From positions 62,001-126,000 of the forward strand of contig NZ_JSFK01000005.1 in assembly GCF_000783395.1 (NCBI RefSeq): a DNA stretch of 64,000 bases, in the 5' to 3' direction. The notes under the pieces are model-generated. The model saw only the letters and a program-made list of their open reading frames with translations, was not told where the DNA came from and ran no database searches. The position numbers and the translations under genes were made by a program. Source of the stretch: Pseudomonas chlororaphis (lineage in GTDB: Bacteria; Pseudomonadota; Gammaproteobacteria; Pseudomonadales; Pseudomonadaceae). Positions within the stretch are counted from its first letter, which is position 1; each line of letters begins with the position of its first letter. Shown here in pieces: positions 48,867 to 57,645 of this stretch.

Positions 48867-50066
48867 TCAGTCATCGGCCTTGCGGCTCAGGAACAACCCG
48901 AGCGCCAGCGCTGGCAGCAGCGCCACCGCGACGGCGGACAGGTTCCAGCCGAAGTGCTCGTACAGCGGACTGGCGACCAGTGAGCCCAGCGCGCCGCCGA
49001 CGAAAATGCTGGTCATGTACACGGCGTTCAGGCGCGCACGGCTGTGGGGATCGAGGGCGTACACCTCACGCTGGCCGAGCACCATGTTCAATTGCACAGC
49101 GAAATCCAGCAGCACCGCGCACACCACCAGCCAGACATAGCCGCTGCCCGGGAGTGCGGCGATCAAAAGCGAAACCGGCGCCAACAGCAATGCGACCAGC
49201 GTGCCGCGACGACCATGCCCGGCATCGGCCAGACGCCCGGCAATCGGTGCCGCAATCGCACCCACGGCACCGACCAGCGCGAAGATCGCCACGTGGGCCT
49301 GAGTGAAGCCGTGGTGACGCATCAGTTCAATCGGTGCGAGGGTCCAGAACAGACTGAAACTGGCAAACAGTAAACCCTGATACAGCGAGCGCTGACGCAA
49401 CAGCGGATAGCGTCGGGCCAAGGCAAACACGGAGCCGATCAGCGCGGCGTACGTGGCTTTATGCGTCGGCAGCCGACGTGGCAGTGCCACGGCGGTAATC
49501 AGAGCGATGACGGCCATCAGGGCTGCTGCGCTGTAAAACACCCCGCGCCAGCCGAACACTTCAACCAACAGGCTCGACAGTGGCCGCGACAACAGAATGC
49601 CCAGCAGCAGGCCGCTCATGATATTGCCGACGACACGGCCACGGCTGGCTTCGGGCGCCAGGTGCGCCGCCAGCGGCACCAGGATCTGCACAGCCACCGA
49701 CGTCAGACCGATGAGCAAAGACAACACCAGGAACATCGACGGCGAATGAGTCAGGCCGGCGCACAACAGCGTGACGCTCGCCGCCAGGGTGAAGCCGACC
49801 ACCAGCCGGCGGTTTTCCATCAGGTCGGCCAGTGGCACCAGTAGTAACAGGCCCAGCGCGTAACCAAACTGCGTCAGCGAAACAATCAGGCTGGCATTGG
49901 CGCTGGACAGACCGATCTGCGGTGCAATCAGTTCGACGATCGGCTGCGCGTAATAAAGATTGGCCACGACCGCGCCACAGCAAAATGCCAGGAACGCGAC
50001 CATCAGGCCGGAAAGTGAAGTTGGCTGTTCGGCATTCGCCGCAACGGCCGGATTGCCCGTGAGCAT
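48867..50066 (-). CDS. MFS transporter (AraJ/NepI-like exporter)
   Basis: A 399-residue MFS protein with 12 hydrophobic segments. The MFS loop motif is PLADLMENRRLVVG (about 78-91) and the opening helix is LAFCCGAVVANLYYAQPIVELIAPQIG. This form, with NLYYAQP, is typical of the putative sugar-efflux/purine-efflux group in Pseudomonas. The substrate is unknown. It diverges from the cytochrome/Mo-dehydrogenase operon with 295 bases between. Confidence 0.87.
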   Translation of the reverse strand: MLTGNPAVAANAEQPTSLSGLMVAFLAFCCGAVVANLYYAQPIVELIAPQIGLSSANASLIVSLTQFGYALGLLLLVPLADLMENRRLVVGFTLAASVTLLCAGLTHSPSMFLVLSLLIGLTSVAVQILVPLAAHLAPEASRGRVVGNIMSGLLLGILLSRPLSSLLVEVFGWRGVFYSAAALMAVIALITAVALPRRLPTHKATYAALIGSVFALARRYPLLRQRSLYQGLLFASFSLFWTLAPIELMRHHGFTQAHVAIFALVGAVGAIAAPIAGRLADAGHGRRGTLVALLLAPVSLLIAALPGSGYVWLVVCAVLLDFAVQLNMVLGQREVYALDPHSRARLNAVYMTSIFVGGALGSLVASPLYEHFGWNLSAVAVALLPALALGLFLSRKADD

Positions 50067-50160
50067 GATGACACCTCATTGAGTTCAGGAAAGTGCGGCC
50101 AAGGCTACGGACCTGTGGCGATACGCAGAATCCACGCGGTGGGCAATGCACTGATGCGTC

Positions 50161-50213
50161 CGGCGCAACGGCGCAGGCGTTGCTTCTCGCGCAACGCGCT
50201 GTTGCGTGCGCCG
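50161..50213. promoter_or_regulatory. Nested hairpin upstream of the Mo-dehydrogenase operon
   Basis: CGGCGCA (50161-50167) pairs with TGCGCCG (50207-50213) as an outer stem. Inside it GCGTTGC (50177-50183) pairs with GCAACGC (50191-50197) around a 7-base loop. It is in the divergent region between the MFS gene and the cytochrome gene, about 150 bases before the cytochrome ATG and upstream of a short open frame with a strong SD. Confidence 0.4.
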
Positions 50214-50308
50214 CTGATTCTCCGGCGCTGGTGGTTTCTCTACGCTTTGGCCTCTGGCGCTGTCGTCCCCATCGGCGCCCTTCCCCGGCTGTTACAAGGA
50301 GCGTTGTC

Positions 50309-50365
50309 ATGACCCGTATCTCATCCGTTCTGCCATTGCCTGCCGCGTTTTTCTCCGTCCCATGA
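50309..50365 (+). CDS. Putative 18-residue leader peptide ORF
   Basis: ATG at 50309 is preceded by AAGGAG (50296-50301) at good spacing and encodes MTRISSVLPLPAAFFSVP. Its TGA overlaps the cytochrome ATG (ATGA). The cytochrome start itself has no visible SD, so ribosomes could reach it by coupling from this small frame. The same frame stays open for some 70 codons upstream, so chance openness cannot be excluded. Confidence 0.4.
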   Translation: MTRISSVLPLPAAFFSVP

Positions 50366-51642
50366 ACAGCTCATTTCTGAAATCCAGAACGCTATGGATC
50401 AGTGTGGCAGTCGTCGCCGTGCTCGGTCTGATCGGCGCCGTTTGGCTGATGTGGCGCCCGGCAATTGCGCCGATCGAGCGGCCGACAATGTTCGATGTTG
50501 CGCAGCTGCAGCGCGGGGCGCGGGTAGTCGAGGCCGGCGATTGCGCGGTCTGCCATACCCGTCCCGGTGGCGAACATCTGGCCGGTGGGCTGCCGCTGGT
50601 AACGCCGTTCGGCACGCTGTACAGCACCAACATCACCCCGGACGTAGAAACCGGTATCGGCCAATGGTCACTGCCAGCCTTCGAGCGGGCGATGCGTCAG
50701 GGCATTGCTCGCGATGGTCACTTGCTCTATCCGGCGTTCCCCTACGTGCACTACCGGCGCATGAGCGCAGCAGACATCGCCGACGCTTATGCCTACTTGA
50801 TGAGCGGCCCTGCCGTGCACGCGCCGGCCGCGCAGAACCAGATGAATTTTCCGATGAACATTCGTCCGTTGGTGGCGTTCTGGAACCTGCTGTTCCTGCA
50901 CGGTGAGCCACTGACGCCTCTTGCGGGGCGCATCGAGGCATGGAATCGCGGGCGCTATCTGGTCGACGGGCCGGGCCATTGCGCTGGCTGCCATTCGCCG
51001 CTGAACCTGATCGGCGCGGAAAAATCCTCGGAGTATTTGCAGGGCGGCAGCGTCGATGACTGGCAAGCGCCCGCGCTGGTCGGCATGGGGCAGCGCGGCA
51101 ACCCGTGGAGTCGTGAGCAACTGGTGGGCTATCTGCGCGCCGAGATCGTCGATGGCCACGGCACACCCGCCGGGCCGATGCGTCCGGTCAGCTTGAGTCT
51201 GGCGCGCTTGCCCGCCAGTGAAGCCGAGGCGATTGCCGAGTATTTGCTCAGCCTGGAAAACCCGCCTTCGGTGACAGAGACGACGGCGAAGACGCCTGCC
51301 AGTGAAGCGGCAGACCACTCGACCGGCGCCCTGCTCTTCAGCAGCGCCTGCGCCGGTTGCCATGGCCCGGCGGCGCCGATGCGCAGCATCGATGGTCGCC
51401 CGGGCCTGCAAAACACCTCGGCGCTGCAAGCGGCCAGTTCGCGCAACTTTCTCAAAACCGTGCTTGAAGGCTTGCCCGCCAAAGCCGGATCGCCCGGCCC
51501 GGTGATGCCTGCATTCGCCGCCAGCCTGGACAACGCGCAACTCGGCGCACTGGCCGCGTATCTGCGTCAGCAAACCAGCCCCGATCAGCCGTGGGCCGAC
51601 CTCTCTTCCACTATTGAAGCGTTACGTCAGGAGACGAAATGA
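50362..51642 (+). CDS. Tri-haem cytochrome c subunit of a molybdenum dehydrogenase
   Basis: A 426-residue membrane-anchored cytochrome c with one N-terminal helix (about 10-30) and three CxxCH haem sites: C61-C64-H65 (CAVCH), C207-C210-H211 (CAGCH) and C330-C333-H334 (CAGCH). Such tri-haem proteins take electrons from periplasmic alcohol or aldehyde dehydrogenases and pass them to the quinone pool or an oxidase. Its stop overlaps the 2Fe-2S subunit by 4 bases, and the Mo subunit follows, so it is the electron-exit subunit of that enzyme. The start has a poor SD (see the short ORF just upstream). Confidence 0.92.
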   Translation: MNSSFLKSRTLWISVAVVAVLGLIGAVWLMWRPAIAPIERPTMFDVAQLQRGARVVEAGDCAVCHTRPGGEHLAGGLPLVTPFGTLYSTNITPDVETGIGQWSLPAFERAMRQGIARDGHLLYPAFPYVHYRRMSAADIADAYAYLMSGPAVHAPAAQNQMNFPMNIRPLVAFWNLLFLHGEPLTPLAGRIEAWNRGRYLVDGPGHCAGCHSPLNLIGAEKSSEYLQGGSVDDWQAPALVGMGQRGNPWSREQLVGYLRAEIVDGHGTPAGPMRPVSLSLARLPASEAEAIAEYLLSLENPPSVTETTAKTPASEAADHSTGALLFSSACAGCHGPAAPMRSIDGRPGLQNTSALQAASSRNFLKTVLEGLPAKAGSPGPVMPAFAASLDNAQLGALAAYLRQQTSPDQPWADLSSTIEALRQETK

Positions 51643-52112
51643 GCCAGATCACTCTCAACGTCAACGGAGCCGCGCAACCGCTTGAGCTGGAGCCGGACAT
51701 GCCGCTGCTGTATGCGCTGCGCAATCACTTGAACCTCAACGGTGCCAAATACGGCTGCGGTCTCGGGCAATGCGGTGCCTGCACGGTGATCGTCGATGAT
51801 CAACCGGTGTTCGCCTGCCTGACGCCCTGCGCCGGTCTCGAAGGCAAAACAATCCGCACCGTGGAAAGCCTCGGCAGCGCGGAAAAACCCGGTCCTCTGC
51901 AAGCGGCGTTCATCGAGAAACAGGCCGCGCAATGCGGCTACTGCATTGCCGGCATGCTGATGCGCGCGCAGGCGTTGCTTGAGCGCAATCGACACCCGGA
52001 TGAGGCAACCATTCGCGAGCACATGGCCGGCAACCTGTGCCGCTGCGGTACGCACTTGCGCATCATCGAGGCGATCAAACAGGTGGCCGGGGACAATGGG
52101 AGCCTGACATGA
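51639..52112 (+). CDS. 2Fe-2S subunit of a xanthine-oxidase-family (isoquinoline/aldehyde) dehydrogenase
   Basis: A 157-residue ferredoxin-type small subunit. The plant-type 2Fe-2S cluster lies in GCGLGQCGACTV plus the downstream Cys in VFAC, and the second cluster in CGYCIAGM and NLCRCGTH. The size and order match IorA and the small subunits of aldehyde dehydrogenases. It links the molybdopterin site to the cytochrome subunit. It overlaps both neighbours by 4 bases (ATGA at each end), which makes the three genes one translationally coupled unit. Confidence 0.94.
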   Translation: MSQITLNVNGAAQPLELEPDMPLLYALRNHLNLNGAKYGCGLGQCGACTVIVDDQPVFACLTPCAGLEGKTIRTVESLGSAEKPGPLQAAFIEKQAAQCGYCIAGMLMRAQALLERNRHPDEATIREHMAGNLCRCGTHLRIIEAIKQVAGDNGSLT

Positions 52113-54343
52113 GTGAGTCGAATGAATTGAACCCGAGCCGACGCGCGTTCCTGCGCGGTGGCGCGTTGCTCATGGCGTTTACCCTGCTGCCGGTCGCGCG
52201 GCGTGTGTTGGCGGATACGGAAGTCGATACGCTCGGCACGGTGGTCCTCGCGCCCGACCTGCCCGGCAGCCTGCGCACCAACCCGTTTCTCGACGCCTGG
52301 ATCCGCATCGGCGCCGACGGCATTACCGTCTACACCGGCAAGGTCGAATTGGGCACCGGGGTGAAAACCGCATTGCTGCAAATCGCCGCCGAGCGTTTGC
52401 AGGTACCGGCGACCTCCATCAACCTGCTCACCGCCGATACCGCGCTGACGCCCAACGAAGGCTACACCGCCGGCAGCCACAGCATTTTCGACAGCGGCAC
52501 CGCGCTGTATAACGCCGCCGCGCAGGTACGCGAAATGCTCGTCGATGCTGCTGCGCGCCGCTGGCAGCTTGATGCGGCGCTCCTCAGCACCCACAACGGG
52601 GTGATCGAAGGCCCGGTCGGTCAGCGGATGAGTTACGCCGAGGCGGTCAAGCATGTCGATGTACATCAATACGCCAAGGCTCAGTCACCGGCGATGGCCG
52701 CCGCTGATTTCAAACTGATCGGCCATTCGTTGCCGCGCCTCGACATTCCGTCGAAGGTCAGCGGTGGCGCAGCATTCGTCCAGGACATGCGCCTGCCGGG
52801 CATGCTGCATGCGCGGGTGATCCGCCCGCCTCGTCCGGGCTGCACGCTGCAAGCATTCAATTCTGCGTCCATCGAGGCGTTGGCTGGCGTGGTCAAGGTG
52901 ATCCGCGACGGTAACTATCTGGCGGTGGTCGCCGGTGATGAGTGGCAAGCGATCAAAGCCATGCGCAAGGCCAGCGAGGTGACGCAATGGAGCGGCGGCG
53001 AGGCGATTCCCGAGGCGGCCGAGATTCATGGTCTGCTCAAACGCCTGTCCTCACGGCGCTATCCGATCAGCAATAGCGGCACGCCGAGCGGCGCGGCCGA
53101 CACGCGTTTTCAGGCGCGGGTCACCAAGCAATATCTGATGCATGGCTCGATCGGTCCGTCTTGCGCAGTGGCCTGGTTCAAGGACGGCGTTCTCACCGTG
53201 TGGACCCACACCCAGGGCGTTTACCCGCTGCGCGCCGGGATTGCCGAAATGCTCGGTCTGCCACCTGAGCGGGTGCGCTGTATTCATACCGAAGGCTCAG
53301 GGTGCTACGGGCATAACGGCGCCGATGATGCCGCCGCCGATGCGGCATTGATTGCCTTGCGCGTGCCCGGTACGCCGGTGCGCGTGCAATGGATGCGCGA
53401 ACAGGAAAACCTTTGGGAGCCGTATAGCTCGGCGATGGTCACCGAAGTCGACGCTGGCCTCAGCCACGGCCGTCTGCAGGACTGGGCCTACGAACTCTGG
53501 ACCACGCCGCACAACGAACGCATCGTCAATGCCGGGCGTCTGCTGCCGGCACGCTTGCTCGCGCGGCCCTTCGCCTCGGCGCCATCTGTGCCAATCGCTC
53601 AGCCTGAGGGCGATGGTGATCGCAACTCGGTGCCGCTGTACGAGTTGAACTCGACGCGCATCAACATGACCTTCGTCACCGAAATGCCGTTTCGCACCTC
53701 GGCCATGCGTTCGCTGGGTGCGCACATCAACATCTTCGCCATCGAGGCGAGTATCGACGAGCTGGCGATCAGGGCCGGCATCGACGCGATCGCCTTGCGT
53801 CTGGACCATCTCAGCGACCCGCGTGCTCGCGCGGTTGTAGAACGTGTGCGTGATGAGATCGGCTGGCCGCAAAAAAGCAGCGAGCCCGGCGCCGGTATCG
53901 GTTTCGCCTTTGCCCGCTACAAAAACATCATGGGTTACTGCGCCATCGCGGTGAAACTTCGCGTGCATCCGCAGACCGGCGAGATCCGCATCAATCACGT
54001 GGTGACGGCGGTTGACGTTGGCCAGATCGTCAGCCCCGATGGCCTGCGCAATCAGGTCGAGGGCGGGATCGTGCAGTCCGCGAGCTGGACCCTGTACGAA
54101 AAAGTCGCTTACGACGCGGGGGGCATTCACAGCTACGACTGGAGCGGTTATCCGATTCTGCGCTTCACGCAACTGCCGAAAAAAGTCGATGTGCATTTGC
54201 TCGACCAGCCGGGAGAACCTTTCCTCGGTGCCGCTGAAATCGTCCAGGGGCCGATGGCCGCCGCCCTGGGCAACGCCCTCGCCAACGCCACCGGCCGGCG
54301 CTGGCTGAACCTTCCGCTGACGCGCTCAAACCAATCCGCCTGA
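52109..54343 (+). CDS. Molybdopterin-binding large subunit, isoquinoline 1-oxidoreductase/aldehyde dehydrogenase type
   Basis: A 744-residue xanthine-dehydrogenase-family subunit. A twin-arginine signal, SRRAFLRGGALLMAF (about 9-23), shows export folded to the periplasm. Mo-cofactor contacts include YTGKVELGTGVKT (about 72-84), EGSGCYGHNGADDAAADA and the C-terminal catalytic Glu in PFLGAAEIVQGP. The substrate class is an N-heterocycle (as in IorAB) or an aldehyde; sequence alone does not decide. No XdhC or mobA-type maturation gene is adjacent. A strong hairpin follows the stop. Confidence 0.92.
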   Translation: MSESNELNPSRRAFLRGGALLMAFTLLPVARRVLADTEVDTLGTVVLAPDLPGSLRTNPFLDAWIRIGADGITVYTGKVELGTGVKTALLQIAAERLQVPATSINLLTADTALTPNEGYTAGSHSIFDSGTALYNAAAQVREMLVDAAARRWQLDAALLSTHNGVIEGPVGQRMSYAEAVKHVDVHQYAKAQSPAMAAADFKLIGHSLPRLDIPSKVSGGAAFVQDMRLPGMLHARVIRPPRPGCTLQAFNSASIEALAGVVKVIRDGNYLAVVAGDEWQAIKAMRKASEVTQWSGGEAIPEAAEIHGLLKRLSSRRYPISNSGTPSGAADTRFQARVTKQYLMHGSIGPSCAVAWFKDGVLTVWTHTQGVYPLRAGIAEMLGLPPERVRCIHTEGSGCYGHNGADDAAADAALIALRVPGTPVRVQWMREQENLWEPYSSAMVTEVDAGLSHGRLQDWAYELWTTPHNERIVNAGRLLPARLLARPFASAPSVPIAQPEGDGDRNSVPLYELNSTRINMTFVTEMPFRTSAMRSLGAHINIFAIEASIDELAIRAGIDAIALRLDHLSDPRARAVVERVRDEIGWPQKSSEPGAGIGFAFARYKNIMGYCAIAVKLRVHPQTGEIRINHVVTAVDVGQIVSPDGLRNQVEGGIVQSASWTLYEKVAYDAGGIHSYDWSGYPILRFTQLPKKVDVHLLDQPGEPFLGAAEIVQGPMAAALGNALANATGRRWLNLPLTRSNQSA

Positions 54344-54347
54344 GCCA

Positions 54348-54378
54348 CGCCCGTGTTCATCGCTGATGAGCACGGGTG
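54348..54378. terminator. Hairpin after the Mo-dehydrogenase operon
   Basis: CGCCCGTGTTCATC and GATGAGCACGGGTG pair over 14 positions (two of them as G-T) around a GCT loop, starting 4 bases after the Mo-subunit stop. There is no T-run, so it may be a factor-assisted terminator or a 3'-stabilising structure. Confidence 0.55.
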
Positions 54379-54513
54379 CCATTGCGCCCTGCGCAAAACA
54401 GCGTAGCGCCGGCCACCGATTATCAGCCCCGCTGAGCGCGGTTAAGTTAGCGGCACTGGTTCGCGGTCCCGCTGCCGCGCTTGAATTCCCTTTATTGAAA
54501 TCTGGAGCTATCC

Positions 54514-55626
54514 ATGACTCGTCGTCTGTTCCAACCCCTAGCACTCGGTCCTTATACGCTCGCCCACCGCGTGGCAATGGCGCCGTTGACGCGCTCACGC
54601 GCCGGCCAACCGGGCGATGTGCCGACGCCGATGAACGCCGAGTACTACCGCCAGCGGGCCAGTGCCGCGTTGATCATCACCGAGGCCACGCAAATCTCCC
54701 GTCAGGCTCAGGGTTACGCCTGGACGCCGGGCATCTACAGCCCTGAGCAAGTCAGGGCGTGGCGTGACGTCAGCGCGGCGGTGCATGAGGCCGGCGGGTT
54801 GATCTTCATGCAACTGTGGCACGTCGGCCGGGTGTCGCATCCCAGCTTTCAACCCGATGCCGGCCTGCCCGTTGCGCCCAGCGCGCTGCCGGTGCCGGGC
54901 AAGACGTTTATCGTCGACGAAAACGGTAACGGTGTCTGGGGTGATGTGCCGGTGCCGCGTGCGCTGGAAACCGCGGAAATCGCCGGCATCGTTGAGGACT
55001 ACCGCGTGGCCGCGCGCAACGCATTGCAGGCGGGCATGGACGGTGTAGAAATTCATGCCGGCAACGGTTACCTGCTCGACCAGTTTCTTAACAGCAACAG
55101 CAACCAGCGTGACGATGCCTATGGTGGCAGCGTGGAAAATCGCGCGCGGTTTCTGCTGGAAGTGGTTGCGGCCGTCGCTGAAGAAGTCGGCGCCGAACGG
55201 GTCGGCGTACGCCTGACGCCGATGGGCCGCTTCATGGGCATGGGCGATGACACCCCCGAGGCCACCTTCGGCCACCTCGTCGAAGCGCTCAACCAATGGA
55301 ATCTGGCCTACCTGCATCTGGTCGAGCCAGCGATGGTCGGCACAGTCAAAGATGAGAACTTCGACCCGCGCTGGGACGCTATCATTGCCCAGTTGCGCAA
55401 AACGTGGAACGGCGTGCTGATCCTGGCGGGCGGCTACGATGCGCAATCTGCCGAACAGGCGTTGATCGCCGATCGTGCCGACATCATTGCGTTTGGCCGC
55501 CCGTTCCTGGCCAACCCGGACTTGCCGCGTCGGCTGCACGATGGCCTGGCGCTCAACACGCCGGACCCGAGTAGTTTTTTCGGCGGGGATCAGCGTGGGT
55601 ACGTTGATTATCCATTTCATGCCTGA
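54514..55626 (+). CDS. nemA: Old Yellow Enzyme family alkene reductase / NADH:flavin oxidoreductase
   Basis: A 370-residue FMN-dependent (beta/alpha)8 reductase of the NemA/XenA-like group. FMN and active-site marks are MAPLTRSRA (about 22-30), IFMQLWHVGRVSHP, the catalytic-pair region EIHAGNGYLLDQFLN (HxxN), the tail motif RDDAYGGSVENRARF and IAFGRPFLANPDLP near the C-terminus. It reduces activated C=C bonds, nitro compounds and quinone-like electrophiles with NAD(P)H. The ATG at 54514 has GGAG about 8 bases upstream. It is a single gene following the hairpin-bounded Mo operon; regulation by a NemR-type repressor is known elsewhere, but no such gene is seen here. Confidence 0.93.
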   Translation: MTRRLFQPLALGPYTLAHRVAMAPLTRSRAGQPGDVPTPMNAEYYRQRASAALIITEATQISRQAQGYAWTPGIYSPEQVRAWRDVSAAVHEAGGLIFMQLWHVGRVSHPSFQPDAGLPVAPSALPVPGKTFIVDENGNGVWGDVPVPRALETAEIAGIVEDYRVAARNALQAGMDGVEIHAGNGYLLDQFLNSNSNQRDDAYGGSVENRARFLLEVVAAVAEEVGAERVGVRLTPMGRFMGMGDDTPEATFGHLVEALNQWNLAYLHLVEPAMVGTVKDENFDPRWDAIIAQLRKTWNGVLILAGGYDAQSAEQALIADRADIIAFGRPFLANPDLPRRLHDGLALNTPDPSSFFGGDQRGYVDYPFHA

Positions 55627-55672
55627 GCAGAAGCAGACCACCCGCGTCACATGAATGTGTAAATCCCCGGAA

Positions 55673-55694
55673 GCAGGGGCCGATGCGCCCCTGC
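55673..55694. terminator. Hairpin after nemA
   Basis: GCAGGGGC and GCCCCTGC form a perfect 8-bp stem around CGATGC, 47 bases after the nemA stop. It is followed by CCTATCAAGT and not by a T-run, so intrinsic termination would be weak. Confidence 0.45.
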
Positions 55695-55882
55695 CCTATC
55701 AAGTCATACGATCTCTGCGCTTAATCAAATAGGTAAAAATCCTCCTTAACGCCGAACATATGCGTATCTGTGCGCTTTCAGGACTATTGCCCGACGTCGC
55801 CGAATGCGATAAAACGGGCTAGTTGTACGACAACCTAATAAAAACCAAGTCGTTCGAACGGCTAACAATCCTGAGATCTGCC

Positions 55883-56842
55883 ATGCCTCGCCCTACCGTT
55901 GCGCAAACCGTTCCGCCGCCCTACCCCCGTTATCTGGCTGTGATCATTCTGCTGTGCATGGGCTGTGCGTTTGCCGGCAATCATGTGGCGGCGCGGGTCG
56001 CCTTTGATGATGGCGCGGGTGTGCTGCTGGCGATTTTGATGCGTTCCGGCGGGACCTTGCTGGTGCTCGCAATTCTGGTGCTGTGGCAAAGACAAAGCCT
56101 GCGTTTGCCGGCGGGTGCCTGGCGCTGGCAGCTGTTGCTGGGGTTGCTGATCACTGCGCAGAGTCTGTGTCTGTATTCCGCTGTCGCGCGGGTGCCGGTG
56201 GCGCTGGCCCTGCTGGTGGCGAACGTATTCCCTATTCTGCTGGCATTGCTCACCTGGGCACTGGGTGGCCAGCGACCGAGCGCCCGCACCGCGATATTGA
56301 TGGGTCTGATTCTCTTGGGTCTGGTGTTTGTGCTGGATGTCCCCGGGCGTCTCTCGACCACGACAGACGTCAGTGCACAATGGCTGACGGGCGTCGCGCT
56401 CGCATTCTGCGCCGCCAGCGTATTCGCCTGCGCGCTGTGGATCACCGATCACAAGCTATCTCAGGTGCGTGGCTCGGTGCGCAGTCTGCTGACCATTTTC
56501 ATCGTGTTCAGCAGCGTCAACCTGGCTGGGCTGACGGGCGCCCTTCCCGGCGGCTTGAACCTGCCCGCCACCTCGACCGGATGGCTGGCCCTCGCCACTC
56601 TGGTGGTGCTGTACGGCACAGGTTTTATCGTCCTGTTCATTTCCGTGCCTCGACTGGACATGCCGCGCAATGCGCCGGTCATGAACATCGAGCCATTGGC
56701 AACGCTGCTGATGGGCTGGATTGTGTTGGATCAGATGCTCAGTACAGGACAGATCTTCGGGGGAGTGATTGTGGTCATGGGCATCGTTTTGCTGACTTAT
56801 CGCAAATCAGTGGTCAAGGCTGAGGTTAAAGCCAGTGCGTGA
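55883..56842 (+). CDS. EamA/DMT-family transporter
   Basis: A 319-residue membrane protein with about ten hydrophobic segments in two EamA repeats (about 20-150 and 170-305). The first repeat opens CMGCAFAGNHVAARVAF and the second ends LATLLMGWIVLDQMLSTGQIFGGVIVVMGIVLL. It is probably an exporter of amino acids or related metabolites; the substrate is unknown. The start is at the ATG at 55883 (MPRPTVAQT); an upstream TTG in frame has no support. It converges on the ZIP gene. Confidence 0.87.
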   Translation: MPRPTVAQTVPPPYPRYLAVIILLCMGCAFAGNHVAARVAFDDGAGVLLAILMRSGGTLLVLAILVLWQRQSLRLPAGAWRWQLLLGLLITAQSLCLYSAVARVPVALALLVANVFPILLALLTWALGGQRPSARTAILMGLILLGLVFVLDVPGRLSTTTDVSAQWLTGVALAFCAASVFACALWITDHKLSQVRGSVRSLLTIFIVFSSVNLAGLTGALPGGLNLPATSTGWLALATLVVLYGTGFIVLFISVPRLDMPRNAPVMNIEPLATLLMGWIVLDQMLSTGQIFGGVIVVMGIVLLTYRKSVVKAEVKASA

Positions 56843-56871
56843 GGTGTTCTCGCCATTGGTCAGGTTCGCGA

Positions 56872-57495
56872 TTAACCCAAAGCAGTATCGAGGAACATCA
56901 TCACTCCGAAGCCGAGCATCAGTCCCAAGGTCGCCGGGGTCTCATGACCGTTGCGATGAGTCTCGGGAATGACCTCATGGGATACCACAAAAATCATCGC
57001 CCCGGCGGCCAAACCGAGTGCAATGGGATATCCCAACGCAAAGCTGCTGGAAATACCCAGTCCGACAATGGCGCCAATCGGCTCCATCAACCCCGAACCC
57101 ACCGCAATCAGCGCTGCGCGAAGCGCTGAGATGCCTGTCACGCGTAAAGCCAAGGCGACTGCCAAACCTTCGGGAATGTCTTGAATGGCGATGGCAGTGG
57201 TCAGCGGCAGTCCCACCTTCATATCGCCGTTGGCGAAGCTCACGCCAATGGCCATGCCCTCCGGCAGGTTATGCAGTGTGATTGCCAGCACGAACAACCA
57301 GACACGATTGATGCGCTGCGCGTCCGGCCCCCGGCGTCCGCTTTTCTCGTGTTCGTGAGGGACGAAACGATCAAGGCCGACCATCAGCGCAACGCCCAAT
57401 CCCAATCCTGCGAATGTCAGTTGATTCTTGAACGCGTTCATTTCGCCCACCCCGAATATTTCCCGGTTGAGCAACCGATTTCGAGTTAGGTTCAA
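56872..57495 (-). pseudogene. ZIP-family metal transporter, 5'-truncated
   Basis: 207 codons encode the C-terminal two thirds of a ZIP (ZupT-like) transporter. The histidine-containing loop DRFVPHEHEKSG, the metal-site helices LAITLHNLPEGMAIGVSFANGD and AIAIQDIPEGLAVALAL, and FVVSHEVIPETHRNGHETPATLG are all present up to the normal terminus FLDTALG. Full-length family members are about 300 residues and carry roughly three more N-terminal helices, which are missing here. The first 18 residues (MNLTRNRLLNREIFGVGE) do not look like ZIP sequence. The gene has therefore lost its 5' end; it is probably non-functional, although the metal-site helices survive. Confidence 0.75.
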
Positions 57496-57586
57496 AATGT
57501 CTGACGAAAAGCGGATGACTGAAAGCTTTCTGCTGACGTGGCCACTAACCAGTCCAGCTCATGGATGGGGGTTACGGTATGTGGCA

Positions 57587-57621
57587 ATCGCCCCGCCACT
57601 CAATTCAGTGGTCGGGGCGAT
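57587..57621. terminator. Hairpin downstream of the aldehyde dehydrogenase operon
   Basis: ATCGCCCCGCCACT and AGTGGTCGGGGCGAT pair with a single extra base around CAATTC. It lies 25 bases after the stop of the minus-strand aldehyde dehydrogenase gene. No long T-run follows, so it is an imperfect intrinsic terminator. Confidence 0.55.
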
Positions 57622-57645
57622 GCGATTTGTTGCGTCAAGGCGCTA

